A stretch of DNA of 6,034 nt from Flavobacteriales bacterium UBA5871 (GTDB lineage Bacteria > Bacteroidota > Bacteroidia > Flavobacteriales_D > Crocinitomicaceae). Positions 4,399 through 6,034 of the stretch are shown here, one piece after another (position 1 is the first letter of the stretch; each line of letters starts with the position of its first letter). The DNA lies in the NCBI GenBank assembly GCA_002432085.1, contig DJFN01000105.1, positions 17,861 through 23,894 of the forward strand, in the 5' to 3' direction. The position numbers were made by a program, and so were the translations under genes. A model generated the notes under the pieces. The model was not told the origin of the DNA. It saw only the letters and a program-made list of their open reading frames with translations, and did not search any database.

Positions 4399-6034
4399 AT
4401 CCGTTAACAGTTATTGTGGCCACGCACCCGTTTTCATTCCGGTAATGAATGGTCCCATCAACCTTACTCAGCAACTTTACTATTAACCCCTGCCCTTTTA
4501 CTGTTTTTGAATGAATCTGTTGCTCTTCGATTCCTGGCCCATTATCCTGTACAATCAACTCAATTGTTTTGCCCGATCGTTTAACCGAAACGACCAACTG
4601 TGGCTTATCTGAACAGACCAACCCGTGCTCGATCGCATTACACATCAATTCATTCAACGCAATCGCCAAACGCAGCGCTACATCATAATCAAGGTAGATG
4701 GCATCGATATCACAGATGAGCTTCAGATTATTTCCCTGAGGAAAGAGATTCAAAATCACCAGGTCAACCAATTTCGTCAGATAAGCATCCAATCGGACTT
4801 CTTTGTGCTGACGTGTCGAATCATCCAGCAGGTAATGCTGCACGAGTGACATGGCCTCAAGACGCTGAATGTTTCCTTCCAGAATTTTTACCGCTTCAGG
4901 ATGCCTGACCTGGGATTTGTCTGATTTGAGAATACCACTCAGCAGTCCAAAATAGTTCTTGGTCCGATGGCTCAGCTCGTGGTGAAGATGGATGATCTCA
5001 TTCTTTTGTTCTTCCAGCTCATGGTTCTGCAATTCGATGTATCGTTTTCGTTTACGGATCTGATAAAAGAGAATGAAAATGGTCAGTGCCAGAACTGAGA
5101 GACCAATGATCCATCCAACCAATTGCTGGTTACGTAATCCTTCATTCTCGATACGTATCCGATCGAATTTAGCCTGTTTACGGCGCATCTCAATCTCACG
5201 CTCCTTCCGCTCTACATCATATTCGATTTCCAGTCGCGCTATTTCTTTCCGGTTCTCGTCTATGGCTCCCCGCTCACGTGTTTCCACAAGCTCACGATAC
5301 TTTTCGAGCAAGGGATCGTTCCCTCTCGTCCCATTCAGCAAGTTAATCTCTCCCATCAATGCATCGGCAAGCAAAGCATGATCGTTCGACGTACGGGCCA
5401 TATCCTGAGCCTGACGAAAAAGCTCCAGGGCTTTTGGGTGATCACCGATCGACCCGTAATATGTTGCCAGGTAATATACGCTGGATGCAGCTTTTGCCGA
5501 ATTACCTGCTCCCTTTCGCATTTCATAAGCCTTGTTGAGGTACAATAAAGCTTTCTGCGGTTCCTGTTTAGCGACATACAACCGACCAAGCGCCGACAGC
5601 GTGTTAACCGTATTGGATTGGTTGTTAAGCACTTTCTTTCGTTCCAAAGCTTCTAATAGATACTTCTCTGCCTGGTCATACCGTTTCCATTCGAGATAAA
5701 CCGCCCCGATATTATGGTAGGAATCAGCAGCGCCTTTTTCATACCCGATGTTTTTCCGGATCTGCAGTGCGCGGCGGTGGTATTCGAGTGCCTTCACGTA
5801 ATTACCTGTTTCGCGTTGGATATTCCCGATAGCATTCCAGGCTGCGGATAACTCCTGCTGATTCCCATACCGCTCCGAAAGCCGGGCTCCGTGTGTCAAA
5901 GTTGCTGTGGCCCGCTTGAACGCCCCAATCTCTTTGTAGGCTAAACCAAGATTCAGTAACGCTCCGGCTACCAGACTGTCGTTTTTTAATTTCCTGTAAA
6001 CTCCCAGCGAAAGCTCGTATGCATCGAGTCCGTT
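4397..6034 (-). CDS. TPR-containing sensor histidine kinase, HisKA_2 type (5' end outside window)
   Basis: The frame is open from the right edge to TAA at 4397, giving 545 visible codons. A TTG at 5899 is not the start, because the TPR pattern continues without a break to 6034. Numbering from the edge, residues 1 to about 235 are tandem TPR repeats (for example AWNAIGNIQRETGNYVKALE at 65-84). Residues 245-300 are a charged coiled coil. Residues 305-324 (VGWIIGLSVLALTIFILFYQ) form one membrane helix. The DHp helix carries HHELSHRTKNYFGLL with phosphoacceptor His356, the HisKA_2 pattern. The HATPase domain has the N box NELMCNAIEHG (461-471), G1 DNGPG (497-501) and G2 GQGL (514-517), so all key ATP-site motifs are present. 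The TPR part would be the sensor, probably periplasmic, with a cytoplasmic kinase. Such kinases usually act on a LytTR- or NarL-type regulator, which is not visible here. Confidence 0.92.
   Translation of the reverse strand, partial: NGLDAYELSLGVYRKLKNDSLVAGALLNLGLAYKEIGAFKRATATLTHGARLSERYGNQQELSAAWNAIGNIQRETGNYVKALEYHRRALQIRKNIGYEKGAADSYHNIGAVYLEWKRYDQAEKYLLEALERKKVLNNQSNTVNTLSALGRLYVAKQEPQKALLYLNKAYEMRKGAGNSAKAASSVYYLATYYGSIGDHPKALELFRQAQDMARTSNDHALLADALMGEINLLNGTRGNDPLLEKYRELVETRERGAIDENRKEIARLEIEYDVERKEREIEMRRKQAKFDRIRIENEGLRNQQLVGWIIGLSVLALTIFILFYQIRKRKRYIELQNHELEEQKNEIIHLHHELSHRTKNYFGLLSGILKSDKSQVRHPEAVKILEGNIQRLEAMSLVQHYLLDDSTRQHKEVRLDAYLTKLVDLVILNLFPQGNNLKLICDIDAIYLDYDVALRLAIALNELMCNAIEHGLVCSDKPQLVVSVKRSGKTIELIVQDNGPGIEEQQIHSKTVKGQGLIVKLLSKVDGTIHYRNENGCVATITVNG

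Noticed and set aside
5356..5589. Second minus-strand frame inside the kinase gene
   Set aside because: It is out of frame with the TPR coding sequence, which has continuous repeat structure through the same bases.

Overview
The window looks like a chromosomal piece of a Bacteroidota genome (mid-GC, Chitinophagales/Cytophagales-like by impression). The reasons are the lack of clear Shine-Dalgarno sites, a short lipoprotein whose lipobox cysteine is followed by KKE and then a carboxypeptidase-regulatory-like fold, and a sensor kinase with the order TPR - single membrane helix - HisKA_2-type DHp - HATPase, which is typical of that phylum. No tRNA, rRNA, CRISPR array or recognisable insertion sequence was seen.

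Region 1 (1-3305, minus strand) is a tight five-gene operon. In transcription order it holds an ECF/sigma-70-like sigma factor, a small helix-turn-helix protein, an ImmA/IrrE-family zinc protease, a NurA-like protein, and the first 112 codons of a probable HerA-like ATPase that runs off the left edge. The first two junctions are 4-base ATGA overlaps, the third has a 33-base gap, and the fourth a 1-base gap, so the genes are almost certainly co-transcribed. My reading is a regulated DNA-processing or defence cassette: sigma factor, HTH and protease form the control module, and the NurA-like protein plus ATPase form the effector module. The control assignments are fairly well supported by motifs. 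The NurA/HerA calls rest on weaker, remembered family patterns and are the point to test.

Region 2 (3306-3955) is about 650 bases without a convincing intact gene. Next to the sigma gene is one minus-strand reading frame that looks protein-like, is interrupted by a single TAA, and ends in an ATGA overlap with the sigma start. It may be the remnant of a sixth, first gene of the operon. Further right lie a 29-codon ORF and a cluster of perfect palindromes in a repeat-like stretch.

Region 3 (3956-6034) is unrelated housekeeping or accessory sequence: a plus-strand small lipoprotein with a good intrinsic terminator, converging on a minus-strand TPR sensor histidine kinase whose 5' end lies beyond the right edge. 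No response regulator is visible in the window.
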